From Pseudomonadota bacterium (GTDB lineage: Bacteria; Pseudomonadota; Gammaproteobacteria; QQUJ01): a stretch of 64,000 nucleotides of DNA. This document shows positions 44,126 to 53,932 of this stretch, piece after piece. The notes under the pieces are model-generated. The model was not told the origin of the DNA. It saw only the letters and a program-made list of their open reading frames with translations, and did not search any database. Position numbers and translations under genes: made by a program. The stretch is taken from assembly GCA_008501635.1 (NCBI GenBank), contig QQUJ01000013.1, forward strand, positions 1-64,000, written 5' to 3'. Positions within the stretch are counted from its first letter, which is position 1. Each line of letters begins with the position of its first letter.

Positions 44126-44644
44126 TTGAATTGCAGTAGAGCATTGGCTGCAAGCCGCCATCAACCGACACTCGTTAGAATCCACCAAGGATTCACCTTG
44201 TTGGAGCTCATATTTGTAATCGTCTTGGCAGGTGTTTTGGCGGCAGTCGCTGGACCGCGACTCTTCTCCAGCGCTGATCTCTCCGCCCGCGGCTTCTTCG
44301 ATGCGGCTATCAATTCCGCCCGTTACGCACAAAAACTGGCCGTTGCCAGTGGCTGCAATACCCGGGTTCAATTCACTGCAACCGGGTATGCGTTGCACCA
44401 GGCCACGACCTGCGGCGGTCTCACCTTTACGCGCATTGTGCCGGACCCCGCCGATGGCGCACCCTTTGCCGACACGGCACCTGCGGGCGTGATAGTAACC
44501 GCGTCTGAGGTCTACTTCGACGCTGCCGGGCGTCCGCGCAATCCCGCCACCGGTGCGTTGCTGGGTGTCTCCACCGACGTGGTCATCGGCGGCAGCCGTA
44601 CGTTGCGGATCGAGCCGGAGAGCGGCTACGCGCACCAGCTATGA
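44126..44644 (+). CDS. mshC: MshC-like minor pilin (GspH/FimT type)
   Basis: Minor pilin of about 172 aa. The leader ends in HQG before FTLLELIFVIVLAGVLAAVAGPRLF (Glu at +5), followed by a GspH-like domain with a disulfide-capable pair (SGCNTRV and TTCGGL). No ATG precedes the prepilin site: candidate starts are TTG at 44126 and TTG at 44144, so the exact start is unsure. It overlaps mshD by 4 bp. Confidence 0.82.
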   Translation: MNCSRALAASRHQPTLVRIHQGFTLLELIFVIVLAGVLAAVAGPRLFSSADLSARGFFDAAINSARYAQKLAVASGCNTRVQFTATGYALHQATTCGGLTFTRIVPDPADGAPFADTAPAGVIVTASEVYFDAAGRPRNPATGALLGVSTDVVIGGSRTLRIEPESGYAHQL

Positions 44645-45117
44645 ACGTACCCCTTTCAGCGCAGCGGGGACTTTCACTGATCGAACTGGTGATTGCGATC
44701 GTAGTCATCGGTATTGCCGTCACGGGTATAGTTGCCGCGTTCTCCAAGGTCTCTTCGTCCAGCGTCGATCCGATGCTGCAGGAGCAGGCTATCGCGATTG
44801 CCGAGGCCTACCTGGAAGAGATTTCTCTGCGACCATTTGTCGATCCCGATACCGCCACGGTGTGCCCCGCGCCCGAGGCCGCCCGGTCTCTCTACGACAA
44901 CATATGCGATTACAACGGACTGTCTGATGTTGGCGCGCGCGACCAGACGGGTACAGCGATCGCGTCTTTATCGCAGTTCACAGTCACCGTTGCGGTGGTG
45001 AACGCAGCACTGAACGGTGTGCCGGCCGCCGACTCGCTGCGGATCGATGTGCGTGTCAATCACAGTTCGGGTCATGGGGTGTCGACCTATCTGAGCGGTT
45101 ACAGGACGAGGGAGTAA
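44641..45117 (+). CDS. mshD: MshD-like minor pilin
   Basis: 158-aa prepilin-like protein (GspI/PilV class). Leader MNVPLSAQRG then LSLIELVIAIVVIGIAVTGIVAAFSKVSS; the first residue after the Gly is Leu rather than Phe, which occurs in this class. EQAIAIAEAYLEEI is the typical GspI helix. Co-transcribed with mshC (4-bp overlap) and mshO (4 bp apart). Confidence 0.83.
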   Translation: MNVPLSAQRGLSLIELVIAIVVIGIAVTGIVAAFSKVSSSSVDPMLQEQAIAIAEAYLEEISLRPFVDPDTATVCPAPEAARSLYDNICDYNGLSDVGARDQTGTAIASLSQFTVTVAVVNAALNGVPAADSLRIDVRVNHSSGHGVSTYLSGYRTRE

Positions 45118-45121
45118 GGGA

Positions 45122-45991
45122 GTGTTGCGTAGCTCAGTGCACCGCTCGGTTCAGCGTTGTGTTACAGCCAGGCAGCGCGGCTTCACGATTCTTGAAGCAG
45201 TGATCGTCATCGTACTAACCGGAATCATCGCTTCGATCACCACAGCCTTCATCATCGGTCCGGTTCAGGACTACACGGATATCTCCCGCCGTGCGCAGCT
45301 GGTGGATGCTGCGGAACTTGCACTGCGCCGTATGGCGCGTGACATCCGCCAGGCGTTGCCCAACAGCCTCCGCATCGCCGGGGGCGGGACCGTGCTGGAG
45401 ATGTTGAATACGGTCGACGCCGCGCGCTATCGGGATGAGCCTCCTCCGAGTACGACGACCGCGATTCTGGATTTCGCGGCACCGGACACCGATTTTGACG
45501 TTATCGGTGCACTGCAGAACTTCGCAGCGATCAACACGGCGAGCGATCAGGTGGTCATCTACAATCTCTCAGCGACGGGCGCGACTAACAATGCCTATGT
45601 GGGGGATAATCGCGCGACACTGACGGGGGGAACAACCGCAACCCATATTCAGCTCGCCGCCGCCACGCTTTTTCCACTTGCCTCCCCCGGCCAGCGATTC
45701 TATGTCATCGATGAACCGGTGACCTATCTCTGCGATACCGGTGCCAACACACTGCGCCGTTACGCTGGCTACAACATCGTTGCCAGTCAGCTTGCCGTGG
45801 ATACCAACGCTGAATTGCTGGCACAGGGCGCGTCATCGGCCTTGATGACTGACTTTGTGAATTCCTGCCAGTTCAGTTATCAGCCGGGTACTCCGCAACG
45901 GGCTGGATTGGTGACGCTACGGCTCACGCTGCGCGACGGAGGCGAGTCGATCACCCTGTTGCATCAGGTTCACGTGCACAATTCGCCATGA
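45122..45991 (+). CDS. mshO: MshO-like minor pilin
   Basis: 289-aa prepilin-like protein (GspJ/PilW class). A basic leader ending RQRG precedes FTILEAVIVIVLTGIIASITTAFIIGP. The long soluble part has AELALRRMARDIRQALPNSLRI, typical of MshO, and two cysteines (YLCDTG, NSCQFSY). GTG start at 45122. It overlaps mshP by 4 bp. Confidence 0.83.
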   Translation: MLRSSVHRSVQRCVTARQRGFTILEAVIVIVLTGIIASITTAFIIGPVQDYTDISRRAQLVDAAELALRRMARDIRQALPNSLRIAGGGTVLEMLNTVDAARYRDEPPPSTTTAILDFAAPDTDFDVIGALQNFAAINTASDQVVIYNLSATGATNNAYVGDNRATLTGGTTATHIQLAAATLFPLASPGQRFYVIDEPVTYLCDTGANTLRRYAGYNIVASQLAVDTNAELLAQGASSALMTDFVNSCQFSYQPGTPQRAGLVTLRLTLRDGGESITLLHQVHVHNSP

Positions 45992-46425
45992 ACACCGCCG
46001 CGAAAAAGCAACAGGGTTTTGCGCTGGTCATGGCCATCTTCATTCTGGTGATCATGGGCACTTTGGGTCTGTTTTTGGCGCGCATCAGTGGCGTGCAGCA
46101 GACCACGGTGATCTACAGCATGCTCGGTGCTCGTGCGTACCATGCGGCTCAAACCGGCATCGAGTGGGGCAGCTACCAGGCGCTCAACACACCGCCGGGC
46201 ACCATGTGCGGAGCGGGCGTTCCGATAACCACCAACTTTACGCTGACCAACGGTGCCTTGGCTGGGTTCAGCGTCAGTGTCGTCTGCTCGTACACTACAC
46301 ATACGGAGGGAGGGAATCCGCCGTACAACGTTTTCGTATTGACCAGTACGGCGTTGACAGGCGTGTTCGGAAGCCCCGACTACGCCTCACGCACGGTCCG
46401 TTCTACGGTAACCGATGCACCTTGA
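45988..46425 (+). CDS. mshP: MshP-like pilus protein (PilX class)
   Basis: 145-aa protein. Leader MNTAAKKQQG then FALVMAIFILVIMGTLGLFLARISGVQQ, which lacks the Glu5 as usual in the PilX/GspK-like class. HAAQTGIEWGSYQAL is the conserved segment after the N-helix, and two Cys (TMCGAG, SVVCSY) follow. Its stop TGA overlaps the mshQ ATG at 46425. Confidence 0.83.
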   Translation: MNTAAKKQQGFALVMAIFILVIMGTLGLFLARISGVQQTTVIYSMLGARAYHAAQTGIEWGSYQALNTPPGTMCGAGVPITTNFTLTNGALAGFSVSVVCSYTTHTEGGNPPYNVFVLTSTALTGVFGSPDYASRTVRSTVTDAP

Positions 46426-49400
46426 TGGAATCGATCGGCGATATCCAGATGAAGCGACGGGCGGTACGCGGTTGGATTTGGTTGCTCGTGCCATGCTTTT
46501 TAATGGTGGCCGAACCGTCGTTCGCCTGGCGCATGGAGGCGGGTACAGTCGCGTTACCGGCAACCGGTGTCGGTAGCGGTTTCCAGACGGTAACACTGCG
46601 CCAGAGTTACCCTGCGGCGCCGGTGGTGGTGCTCCTGCCCACCAACGAAAACCCCGGTGGTCAACCCGCCGCGCTGCGGGTTCGAAATGTCACCACAACG
46701 AGCTTTGAAGTGGTCCAGGTCGAACCGACCGGCGCTGATGGCCCGCATCCCGCAATGACTGTGCCCTACATCGCCGTGCAGCCTGGAATCCATCAGCTGC
46801 CGGATGGTAACTGGATCCAGGCCGGTATTCACTCGACTGTATCCGTGCAGCACGGATCCGGCGTCAGTGGCGGTGAAGGCTGGGACAGTGTCGGCTTCGC
46901 TGCCCCATTTGGTGGTACGCCTGCGACGCTGGTTCAGATACAGACCATGGCCAATGAAGTGGGTTCGCCACCTTCCGGCGTATCCGTCCCCTGGTTGACG
47001 GCCACCCACCGTTCGGTAACCGCGACGGGCATGGAGGTTGCCCTGGAACGCAGCGAGGTCAACAGCGGCTCCGTCAGTGTCGCCGAATCCGTGGGATGGA
47101 TCGCGATCGCCGGAGCTTTGAACAGCAGTTTCACCGACAGTGTGGGCGCAACGATCAACTACGAAACACGCGTCGTTGGCAATTCCATTGGCGGGTGGAG
47201 CAACGGCTGCTACACAACGAGTTTCGTTGGCAGCTACGCAGCGGCACCGATCGTCATTGCGAGCAAGAACACGCACAATGGCGGCGATGGCGGCTGGTTG
47301 CGGCGCTGCAGCCTGAATGCGGCGGCGGCGGGGTTTACGGTCGATGAAGACCAGGCGCGCGACAGCGAACGCAGTCACACCACCGAAGGCGCGGGCATCG
47401 CGGTTTTTTCCACTGCATTCGATGCCGATTTCCCCGATCCTCCCCCGGCCTCTACAGACGCGGCGTGGCAGCTCGAAGCGGGCGTGGTCAATCTGCCCAG
47501 CACCGCTGCGAGCCCCAATTTCACCAGCGCGAATTTCACGCAACCCTTCAGCAGCATTCCGCTGGTCTTTGTCGTGGCGACAAACCAAGGCAGCGATCCC
47601 AGTTCCGTGCGGGTGCGCAACATCACAACGACCGGTTTTGAGCTGGCGCAAGTGGAGCCGACGGGCAACGACGGGCCACACATCGGTATGGAGGTGCATT
47701 ACGTCGCCGTTACCCCGGGTACGCATCGTCTGCCGGATGGCACCGTGCTGGAAGCAGGGCGTGTCACTACCCAGGCGGTACAACACGGTAACGGTGTGAG
47801 TGGTGCCGAGAGTTGGCAGAGCGTCGCCTTCGGCACACCATTTGCCGGTACACCGACCGCCCTGGCCCAGATTCAAACCATGAACAATGAAGCGGCCACC
47901 CCCCCGGGCAGCCCCTCGGTACCCTGGCTCACGGCCGCCCAACAGTCAGTCTCCCCCATTGGTTTGCAGGTCGCGTTGGAACGCAGTGAAGTGGCGGCCG
48001 GATCCGTGACGCTTGCCGAGGCGATCGGCTGGTTGGCGATTCAATCGGGAATACAGGGCAGCTTCGAGGATGTGACGGGGTCGACCATAGATTACGAAAC
48101 GATCACCTCCAATCAGAACATTCGCGGTTGGAACAACGGCTGCTACAGCGTTCCCTTTGTTGGTACCTATACCGTCAGTCCGTTGGTGGTAGCGCATGCG
48201 ATAACCCACAACGGAGGGGATGGCGGGTGGCTGCGGCGCTGTAGTCTGAGTACCACCGCAGTGGGTTTGACCGTTGACGAGGATATCTACCGCGACAGCG
48301 AGCGCAATCACACCACCGAACGGGCGGGTATTCTGGTTTTTTCCGGACCATTTCATGCCTCGATAGGGTTGCTGGGCGAGTGGCGCTTCGACGAAGCGGG
48401 ATGGCTCGGTGCAGCGGGAGAGGTTCGTGACAGCACCGGGCGTGGGAGTCACGGCCAATCCTATGGCGGGGCGGCGACCGCCAGTTTCTCTCCGGTTGCT
48501 GCGGGTAGTCCGGGTACCTGTCGTTATGGCGTGTTCGATGGTGTCGATGACTACGTCGAGATACCTCATAGCGCAGTGCTCAATGGCTCTGACACCCTCT
48601 CTTACGCTGCCTGGGTCAATCCGGACAGTTGGAGCGGTGTGCGGCAAGTCATGGCCAAATCGGTACACGGTGGCGGTAGTGGTCGTGCGCAAATGGGCAT
48701 TTTCTCTGAAGGCGGAGTGTTGAAAGGGCGAGCCGAGACGGTGGCAGGGCGCTATGAGGTTTCTGCCTCGTTGATCTACGCCCCATTGGGCAGTTGGAGT
48801 CACGTTGTCCTGACTTTCTCCGGTGATAGTCTCAGGCTCTACGTCAATGGCGTGGAGCGCGCCGCAACGACGTTTGCGGCAACCACATTGGTGCAGACCA
48901 CCGATCCATTGGCTATCAGCAAGCGGGTGGGAAGCAGTCAATATTTCTTCGATGGCCTGATCGATGAGGTCCGTGTCTACGCCAACGCGCTGACCCCCAC
49001 CCAGGTACTCGAGGCAATGAATGCGCGCCACCTCTGCCCGGTTTCCAATGTCGATCACTTCGATATCAATATCGGCTCCGGGAGTGCCAGTACTTGTGTG
49101 CCGCAGGTGATTACCATCACCGCCGAGGATGCGGGAGGAAGTCCGGTGACCAGCTATCCGGGTGTGGTGACGCTTTCGACTTCCAGCAGCCATGGCGATT
49201 GGAGCGTCACTAGTGCTGCAGGTGTGCTCAACAATGGCGTGGCCGATGACGGGGCGGCAACCTACGGTTTTGCGGCGGGTGATAACGGCTCTATCGTGCT
49301 CGATCTTGCCAATGTGCATGCTGACGATCTGCGGATCACCGTCACTGACAGTGGAACGGGAGTCACCTCGACCTCGGCCTTATTGAGTTTCCGCGACAAC

Positions 49401-51233
49401 GCGTTTGTTATCACCCCCACTACCTGCACAGGGGCAAGTTGCCCGGGCACCGGCAGCACCGAGGTGGTGGCCGGGCGCGATCACGATTTCCATGTCGAGT
49501 TCTGGCGTCGCGATGCGGCGGTGTCACCGAGTTGCGGAATCGAAACGGGCTACGCCGGGAACACTGATCTCAAGGTGTGGCGCACGGACGATGCCGATCA
49601 TCCGGTGGTGGCTGTGGCTCCAACCATAGGTGTGGCAACGCTACCGAATGCATTGCCTGGCGCCAATAACCTCACGCTGAGTTTCACGGCAGGTGAAGCT
49701 GATTTCACCTTGACTACCACCGATGTCGGTAAGTACGCAGTGAGTCTGCGTGACGATACCAGCGGTTTCGCCGTGGATGACCTCGGCAATCCACGACCTA
49801 TCGATGGCAGTACGGCGACGCTTACCGTGCGCCCCTTCGCAGCGACGGTGGTCAATGCGCAGGCGGGTGCGACCGTCAATCCCGGGGTGGATATTCCGGG
49901 AGGCGCCATCTTTACAGCGGCAGGAACCAGCTTCCAGGCGACAGTGCGCGGTGTGAGATGGCAGGGCGTCGATGATGCGGGCAACGACGGCGTGCCCGAT
50001 CCCGGTGCGGATCTCGGCAATAACTCGACGACCGCAGCCTACGCATGGAATACCACGCTGGATGCCGGAGCGGCGCTCTCGCTGCCCTATGAGCCCGCTG
50101 CCGGTGTCATGGGTACGCTCACCCGCGCCGGTGCCGGTCCGGTGTCAGTGGGTGCCGGGGAATTTGCCGGCGGTGCTGCAGCACCGATCGATTTGCAGTA
50201 CGGCGAGGTGGGCAGTTTCACGATGGGTGTGGCGGCAAGCGATTTTCTCAATACCGTCGGTGTGAATCTCACTGGTTGGAGCGGCGTGATCGGCCGCTTC
50301 ACGCCCTTCGATTTTTCCGTCAGCAGCAATGCGCCGGAGTTTGCAACGCAATGCGCCGCCGGCTCCTTCACCTATGTCGGGCAGGTTTTCAACTATACGA
50401 CGCAACCCGTGTTGAATGTCACCGCGCGTAATGCACTTGGTGCGACAACGCAGAACTACACCGGCACGTGGTTCCGCATGACCGATGCCAGTCTCACCAA
50501 CAAGCTCTACAGCGCGCTGACCGGAACGCTGGATGTTGCCGGTCTACCGGTGCCGGATCCTGTTATCGTCGACCTGGGTTCGGGCAATGCCACACTGACC
50601 TTCGCAGCCGGTGCCGGGCTCGCGTTTCAACGCGGTGCACCCCTGGCGCCCTTCGATGCCGAGATTGCGCTGTCGATCGACGTGCGCGATGCCGACGCCG
50701 TGATCTACGATCCCGCGGCAGCCAACAACGGCAACTATTCCGTCGGCAGCGCCACCGCTGGTGGTGGTATCGCTTTCGACAATGGCAAGGCAATGCGCTG
50801 GGGGCGCGTCGTGTTGCGCAATGCCTTCGGTTCGGAGTTGGTAGCCCTGCCGGTACCACTGGCGATCGAGTACTGGGAGGATATCGATCCGACACCGGCC
50901 ACGGTCTACAGCTTCGTCACGCATACCGCCGACACCTGTACGAGTCTGGTGGCGGGGGATTTCAGTCTGCCGCCGTTGAGTTTCACCGGCAATCTGGGTG
51001 TCGGTGATACGACGGTCACTGGCGTGACGCTGGCAGCGGGTTCCGGTTTTGTCACCCTGGCAGCGCCAGGCAGCGGTAACGATGGTGGCGTGGATGTGGT
51101 GGGCAACACACCGGGCCATCTCGACTACGATTGGGACGGCGACGGTAATCACGACAACGATCCCGTGGGACGTGCCACCTTCGGTATCTATTCGGGCCCG
51201 CCGCGGCGCATCTATCTGCGCGAGGTGTATTGA
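46425..51233 (+). CDS. mshQ: MshQ-like very large surface/pilus-tip protein with duplicated N-terminal domain
   Basis: 1602-aa exported protein ending the pilus operon. Signal peptide to about residue 34 (WIWLLVPCFLMVAEPSFA). A module of about 310 residues occurs twice (about 35-345 and 348-655) with matching marks: RNVTTTSFEVVQVEPTG / RNITTTGFELAQVEPTG, then HNGGDGGWLRRCSL and DSERxHTTExAGI. The fold resembles H-type lectin-like sheets, by inference. A LamG/concanavalin-like domain (about 650-865) and a MshQ C-terminal DUF6701-like region (about 870-1602) follow. A tip adhesin role is likely. ATG 46425 overlaps the mshP stop; ATG 46449 (MKRRAVRGW) is the alternative. Confidence 0.87.
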   Translation: MESIGDIQMKRRAVRGWIWLLVPCFLMVAEPSFAWRMEAGTVALPATGVGSGFQTVTLRQSYPAAPVVVLLPTNENPGGQPAALRVRNVTTTSFEVVQVEPTGADGPHPAMTVPYIAVQPGIHQLPDGNWIQAGIHSTVSVQHGSGVSGGEGWDSVGFAAPFGGTPATLVQIQTMANEVGSPPSGVSVPWLTATHRSVTATGMEVALERSEVNSGSVSVAESVGWIAIAGALNSSFTDSVGATINYETRVVGNSIGGWSNGCYTTSFVGSYAAAPIVIASKNTHNGGDGGWLRRCSLNAAAAGFTVDEDQARDSERSHTTEGAGIAVFSTAFDADFPDPPPASTDAAWQLEAGVVNLPSTAASPNFTSANFTQPFSSIPLVFVVATNQGSDPSSVRVRNITTTGFELAQVEPTGNDGPHIGMEVHYVAVTPGTHRLPDGTVLEAGRVTTQAVQHGNGVSGAESWQSVAFGTPFAGTPTALAQIQTMNNEAATPPGSPSVPWLTAAQQSVSPIGLQVALERSEVAAGSVTLAEAIGWLAIQSGIQGSFEDVTGSTIDYETITSNQNIRGWNNGCYSVPFVGTYTVSPLVVAHAITHNGGDGGWLRRCSLSTTAVGLTVDEDIYRDSERNHTTERAGILVFSGPFHASIGLLGEWRFDEAGWLGAAGEVRDSTGRGSHGQSYGGAATASFSPVAAGSPGTCRYGVFDGVDDYVEIPHSAVLNGSDTLSYAAWVNPDSWSGVRQVMAKSVHGGGSGRAQMGIFSEGGVLKGRAETVAGRYEVSASLIYAPLGSWSHVVLTFSGDSLRLYVNGVERAATTFAATTLVQTTDPLAISKRVGSSQYFFDGLIDEVRVYANALTPTQVLEAMNARHLCPVSNVDHFDINIGSGSASTCVPQVITITAEDAGGSPVTSYPGVVTLSTSSSHGDWSVTSAAGVLNNGVADDGAATYGFAAGDNGSIVLDLANVHADDLRITVTDSGTGVTSTSALLSFRDNAFVITPTTCTGASCPGTGSTEVVAGRDHDFHVEFWRRDAAVSPSCGIETGYAGNTDLKVWRTDDADHPVVAVAPTIGVATLPNALPGANNLTLSFTAGEADFTLTTTDVGKYAVSLRDDTSGFAVDDLGNPRPIDGSTATLTVRPFAATVVNAQAGATVNPGVDIPGGAIFTAAGTSFQATVRGVRWQGVDDAGNDGVPDPGADLGNNSTTAAYAWNTTLDAGAALSLPYEPAAGVMGTLTRAGAGPVSVGAGEFAGGAAAPIDLQYGEVGSFTMGVAASDFLNTVGVNLTGWSGVIGRFTPFDFSVSSNAPEFATQCAAGSFTYVGQVFNYTTQPVLNVTARNALGATTQNYTGTWFRMTDASLTNKLYSALTGTLDVAGLPVPDPVIVDLGSGNATLTFAAGAGLAFQRGAPLAPFDAEIALSIDVRDADAVIYDPAAANNGNYSVGSATAGGGIAFDNGKAMRWGRVVLRNAFGSELVALPVPLAIEYWEDIDPTPATVYSFVTHTADTCTSLVAGDFSLPPLSFTGNLGVGDTTVTGVTLAAGSGFVTLAAPGSGNDGGVDVVGNTPGHLDYDWDGDGNHDNDPVGRATFGIYSGPPRRIYLREVY

Positions 51234-51249
51234 GCTGGCGCAAGGCCCT

Positions 51250-51404
51250 AACCACGAAGCACACAAAGTAATTCACTCTGCAGGTTTCCGATACTGCGGT
51301 AAGTTGCGTTACTCATCCCTCCCTCCATGCGTGTTGCGTCAGCCTATCGCGGGCTGTGTAACCGCCTTTGGAAGCTTTGTGAACTTCGCGTATTTTGTGG
51401 TTGA
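51250..51404. repeat. Intergenic inverted repeat with 9-bp internal period (copy C)
   Basis: The left arm (51250-51275) reads CACGAAGCA, CACAAAGTA. The right arm (51371-51404), on the complement, reads CACAAAATA, CGCGAAGTT, CACAAAGCT. It fills the gap between the convergent mshQ and ntrC genes. Same family as 1066-1216 and 18629-18751. Confidence 0.75.
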
Positions 51405-51444
51405 TAGGTTCTTAAAACTTTTGGCGCGTAGTTCCAACGCTCTC

Positions 51445-52866
51445 TCAAACCTGCTCCTCGACTCCTGCTATGCCCAACTCCTTGATCTTGCGCGTCAGCG
51501 TATTGCGCCCCCAACCGAGCAGCTTCGCAGCATCCTGGCGACGACCACCGGTGTAACGCAACGCCGTTGAAATCAGGACGCGCTCAAAGCGCGGGCCGGC
51601 CTCGTCCAACAGGTTATCTCTGCCGCGCAACAGCTGCTGCTCCACCCATTTTTCGAGCGCCGGCCCCCAATCGTCGCAAGCCATCGTGGCGGTCTCCCCG
51701 GTACGCAGCTCCGGAGGCAGATCGTCGAGGTGAATCTCGCGACCGGAGGCCATTACGGTCAGCCAGCGACAGGTGTTTTCGAGTTGACGCACATTGCCCG
51801 GCCAGTCGAGCCGGCAGAGATAAGCCTCGGTCATGGGCCGCAGGATCTTGGTCTCTGTTCCCAATTCACGGGCTGCCTGGTCGAGAAAGTGACGCAACAG
51901 CAGCGGGATATCCTCGCGCCGCTCGCGCAGTGCCGGGATATGCACGCGGATCACGTTGAGGCGGTGGAAGAGATCCTCGCGGAATTTGCCCGCCTGGACC
52001 ATCGATTCCAGGTTCTGATGCGTGGCCGCAATGATGCGTACGTCGACGTTCACGGGAGAGTGGCCGCCGACTCGAAAGAATTCGCCGTCGGCGAGAACGC
52101 GCAGTAACCGCGTCTGTAGCTCGGCGGGCATATCTCCGATCTCATCCAAAAACAGCGTACCGCCGTCTGCCTGTTCGAAGCGGCCGCGGCGCATGTTGGC
52201 CGCACCGGTAAACGCGCCTTTTTCGTGACCGAAGAGCTCCGATTCCAGCAGGTCGTGCGGAATGGCGGCCATGTTGAGCGCAATAAAGGGCTTGTCCGCC
52301 CGCGGGCTGTGGCGATGCAGGGCGCGGGCGACCAGTTCCTTGCCCGTACCCGATTCGCCGTTGATCAACACCGTGATATTGGAGCGGCTGAGTCTGCCGA
52401 TGGCGCGAAATACCTCTTGCATGGCAGGGGCTTCGCCGATGATTTCCGGTGTCGGCGGGGGTTGCGCATCACCGTTGACAGGGGCATGGATTTCACGCCG
52501 GTGATTCACCGCGCGGCGTACCAGTTCCACCGCCTCATCGACGTCAAAGGGTTTGGGCAGGTATTCGAAGGCCCCGCCGCGGTAGGCCGACACAGCACTG
52601 TCCAGGTCGGAGTGCGCCGTGATGATGATAACCGGCAGGTCAGGGTATTCCTGGCGCAGCTGCTCGAGCAGTTCCAGTCCGCTGATGCCCGGCATACGCA
52701 CGTCGGTGATGATGGCGTCGGGTTGACCCTTGCGCAGAGTATCGAGCACGCCATCAGCGTTCTCGAAGCAGGTGACCTGCATGTCTGCCTGCTGCAGGGC
52801 CTTTTCCAGTACCCAACGGATCGAGCGATCGTCGTCGATGACCCAGATTCTCTCGGGCTTACTCAT
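51445..52866 (-). CDS. ntrC: Nitrogen regulation response regulator NtrC
   Basis: 473-aa sigma-54-dependent activator. Receiver domain (1-120) with phosphorylatable D55; AAA+ domain (about 145-380) with Walker A GESGTGKE and the sigma-54 contact loop GAFTGA (EKGAFTGAANMRRGRFEQ); C-terminal Fis-type helix-turn-helix (GGRRQDAAKLLGWGRNTLTRKIKELG). It activates nitrogen-assimilation promoters such as glnA, whose sigma-54 promoter and NtrC sites are visible in this window. Its start overlaps ntrB by 8 bp. Confidence 0.96.
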   Translation of the reverse strand: MSKPERIWVIDDDRSIRWVLEKALQQADMQVTCFENADGVLDTLRKGQPDAIITDVRMPGISGLELLEQLRQEYPDLPVIIITAHSDLDSAVSAYRGGAFEYLPKPFDVDEAVELVRRAVNHRREIHAPVNGDAQPPPTPEIIGEAPAMQEVFRAIGRLSRSNITVLINGESGTGKELVARALHRHSPRADKPFIALNMAAIPHDLLESELFGHEKGAFTGAANMRRGRFEQADGGTLFLDEIGDMPAELQTRLLRVLADGEFFRVGGHSPVNVDVRIIAATHQNLESMVQAGKFREDLFHRLNVIRVHIPALRERREDIPLLLRHFLDQAARELGTETKILRPMTEAYLCRLDWPGNVRQLENTCRWLTVMASGREIHLDDLPPELRTGETATMACDDWGPALEKWVEQQLLRGRDNLLDEAGPRFERVLISTALRYTGGRRQDAAKLLGWGRNTLTRKIKELGIAGVEEQV

Positions 52867-53932
52867 GCGCGCTCTCCAACGGCAGGCGTACGGTGAATTC
52901 GGTATGTCCCGGCTCGCTGGCGCACTCCACCAGTCCGCCGTGCTGGTTGATCAGCGATTGGGCGATCGACAGACCCAAACCGCTGCCGTCCGGGCGACCG
53001 GTGACCATGGGATAAAAGATCTGTTCGATCATCGCCGCCGGAATGCCGGGGCCGTTGTCGATGACATCTACCCGTACCACCAGACGATGGCGGTGGTTGC
53101 CGATGGTGAACTGGCGTTCGATGCGAGTCTGCAGGGTGATCCTGCCGCTCTCACCCAAGGCCTGGGCGGCGTTGCGCACGATATTGAGCAGCGCCTGAAT
53201 CAACTGATCGGGATCTGCCTGAAGATCAGGGATGCTGGGATCGTAGTTGGTGAGGATGCGAACCCGGGGGTCGACTTCCGCTTGAACAAGTACCCGTACC
53301 CGCTCCAGCACCTGGTGGATGTTGGTAGGGCTCTTGCTGCGACCTCCGCGTGGGCCGAGCATGCGGTTGAGCAATCCCTCCAGGCGGTCAGCTTCGCTGA
53401 TAATGATTTGTGTGTACTCGCGCAGATCGGCATTCTGCAACTCGCGTTCCAGCAGTTGCGCGGCGCCACGCAAACCGCCCAGCGGATTGCGGATCTCATG
53501 AGCTAGGCCTCGCAGCAACGCCGAGGTGGCCTGCTGTTGCGAAAGCAGGTGTTCTTCCCGCGCTATGCGCAGATGGCGATCTAGTTGCTGCATCTCCAAC
53601 AGCAGACCACGCCCCTGGTCGGCGAGCGGTGTGGCGGTGCAGTCGACGGTAACGCGTCGTCCGTCGATCAGTGACAGTGAAAGTTCGCGCTCGGTGATGG
53701 TTTGCGTCGATGCGAGGCAGTTGAGCAGTGTGTGGAGAAAGGCGTGGGATTCGGGCATCAGCTCGGCTAGCGGGCGGCCGCTGACCATGCGCGAACTGGT
53801 GCCGAGCAGCATCTCTGCGGCTGGATTGAGGTACATCATACACAGCGCTTCATCCAGCAGGACGACCGCCGTCGAGAGGTTTTCGACCGCGCCGATACTC
53901 AGTTCACGCTTGTGGTGCAGGACTTCATTCAT
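52859..53932 (-). CDS. ntrB: Nitrogen regulation sensor histidine kinase NtrB (GlnL)
   Basis: 357-aa cytoplasmic kinase/phosphatase controlling NtrC. PAS domain (about 12-120; VENLSTAVVLLDEALCMMYLNPAAEMLLG); H-box [23 protein letters not shown] with the phospho-His near residue 143; N-box LLNIVRNAAQAL; G-boxes DNGPGIP and GSGLGLSIAQSL. PII protein (not encoded here) normally controls it. I chose ATG 53932 with AGGTAA upstream; the frame from 53965 adds 11 unsupported residues. Confidence 0.95.
   Translation of the reverse strand: MNEVLHHKRELSIGAVENLSTAVVLLDEALCMMYLNPAAEMLLGTSSRMVSGRPLAELMPESHAFLHTLLNCLASTQTITERELSLSLIDGRRVTVDCTATPLADQGRGLLLEMQQLDRHLRIAREEHLLSQQQATSALLRGLAHEIRNPLGGLRGAAQLLERELQNADLREYTQIIISEADRLEGLLNRMLGPRGGRSKSPTNIHQVLERVRVLVQAEVDPRVRILTNYDPSIPDLQADPDQLIQALLNIVRNAAQALGESGRITLQTRIERQFTIGNHRHRLVVRVDVIDNGPGIPAAMIEQIFYPMVTGRPDGSGLGLSIAQSLINQHGGLVECASEPGHTEFTVRLPLESAHE

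Noticed and set aside
46554-49319. Two long minus-strand frames (462 and 457 aa)
   Set aside because: Antisense to mshQ. They look mutually similar only because mshQ has an internal duplication.
1066-51404. CRISPR array reading of the 9-bp periodic repeats
   Set aside because: Repeat units are too short and degenerate, there are no unique spacers of constant size, and no cas genes are present.
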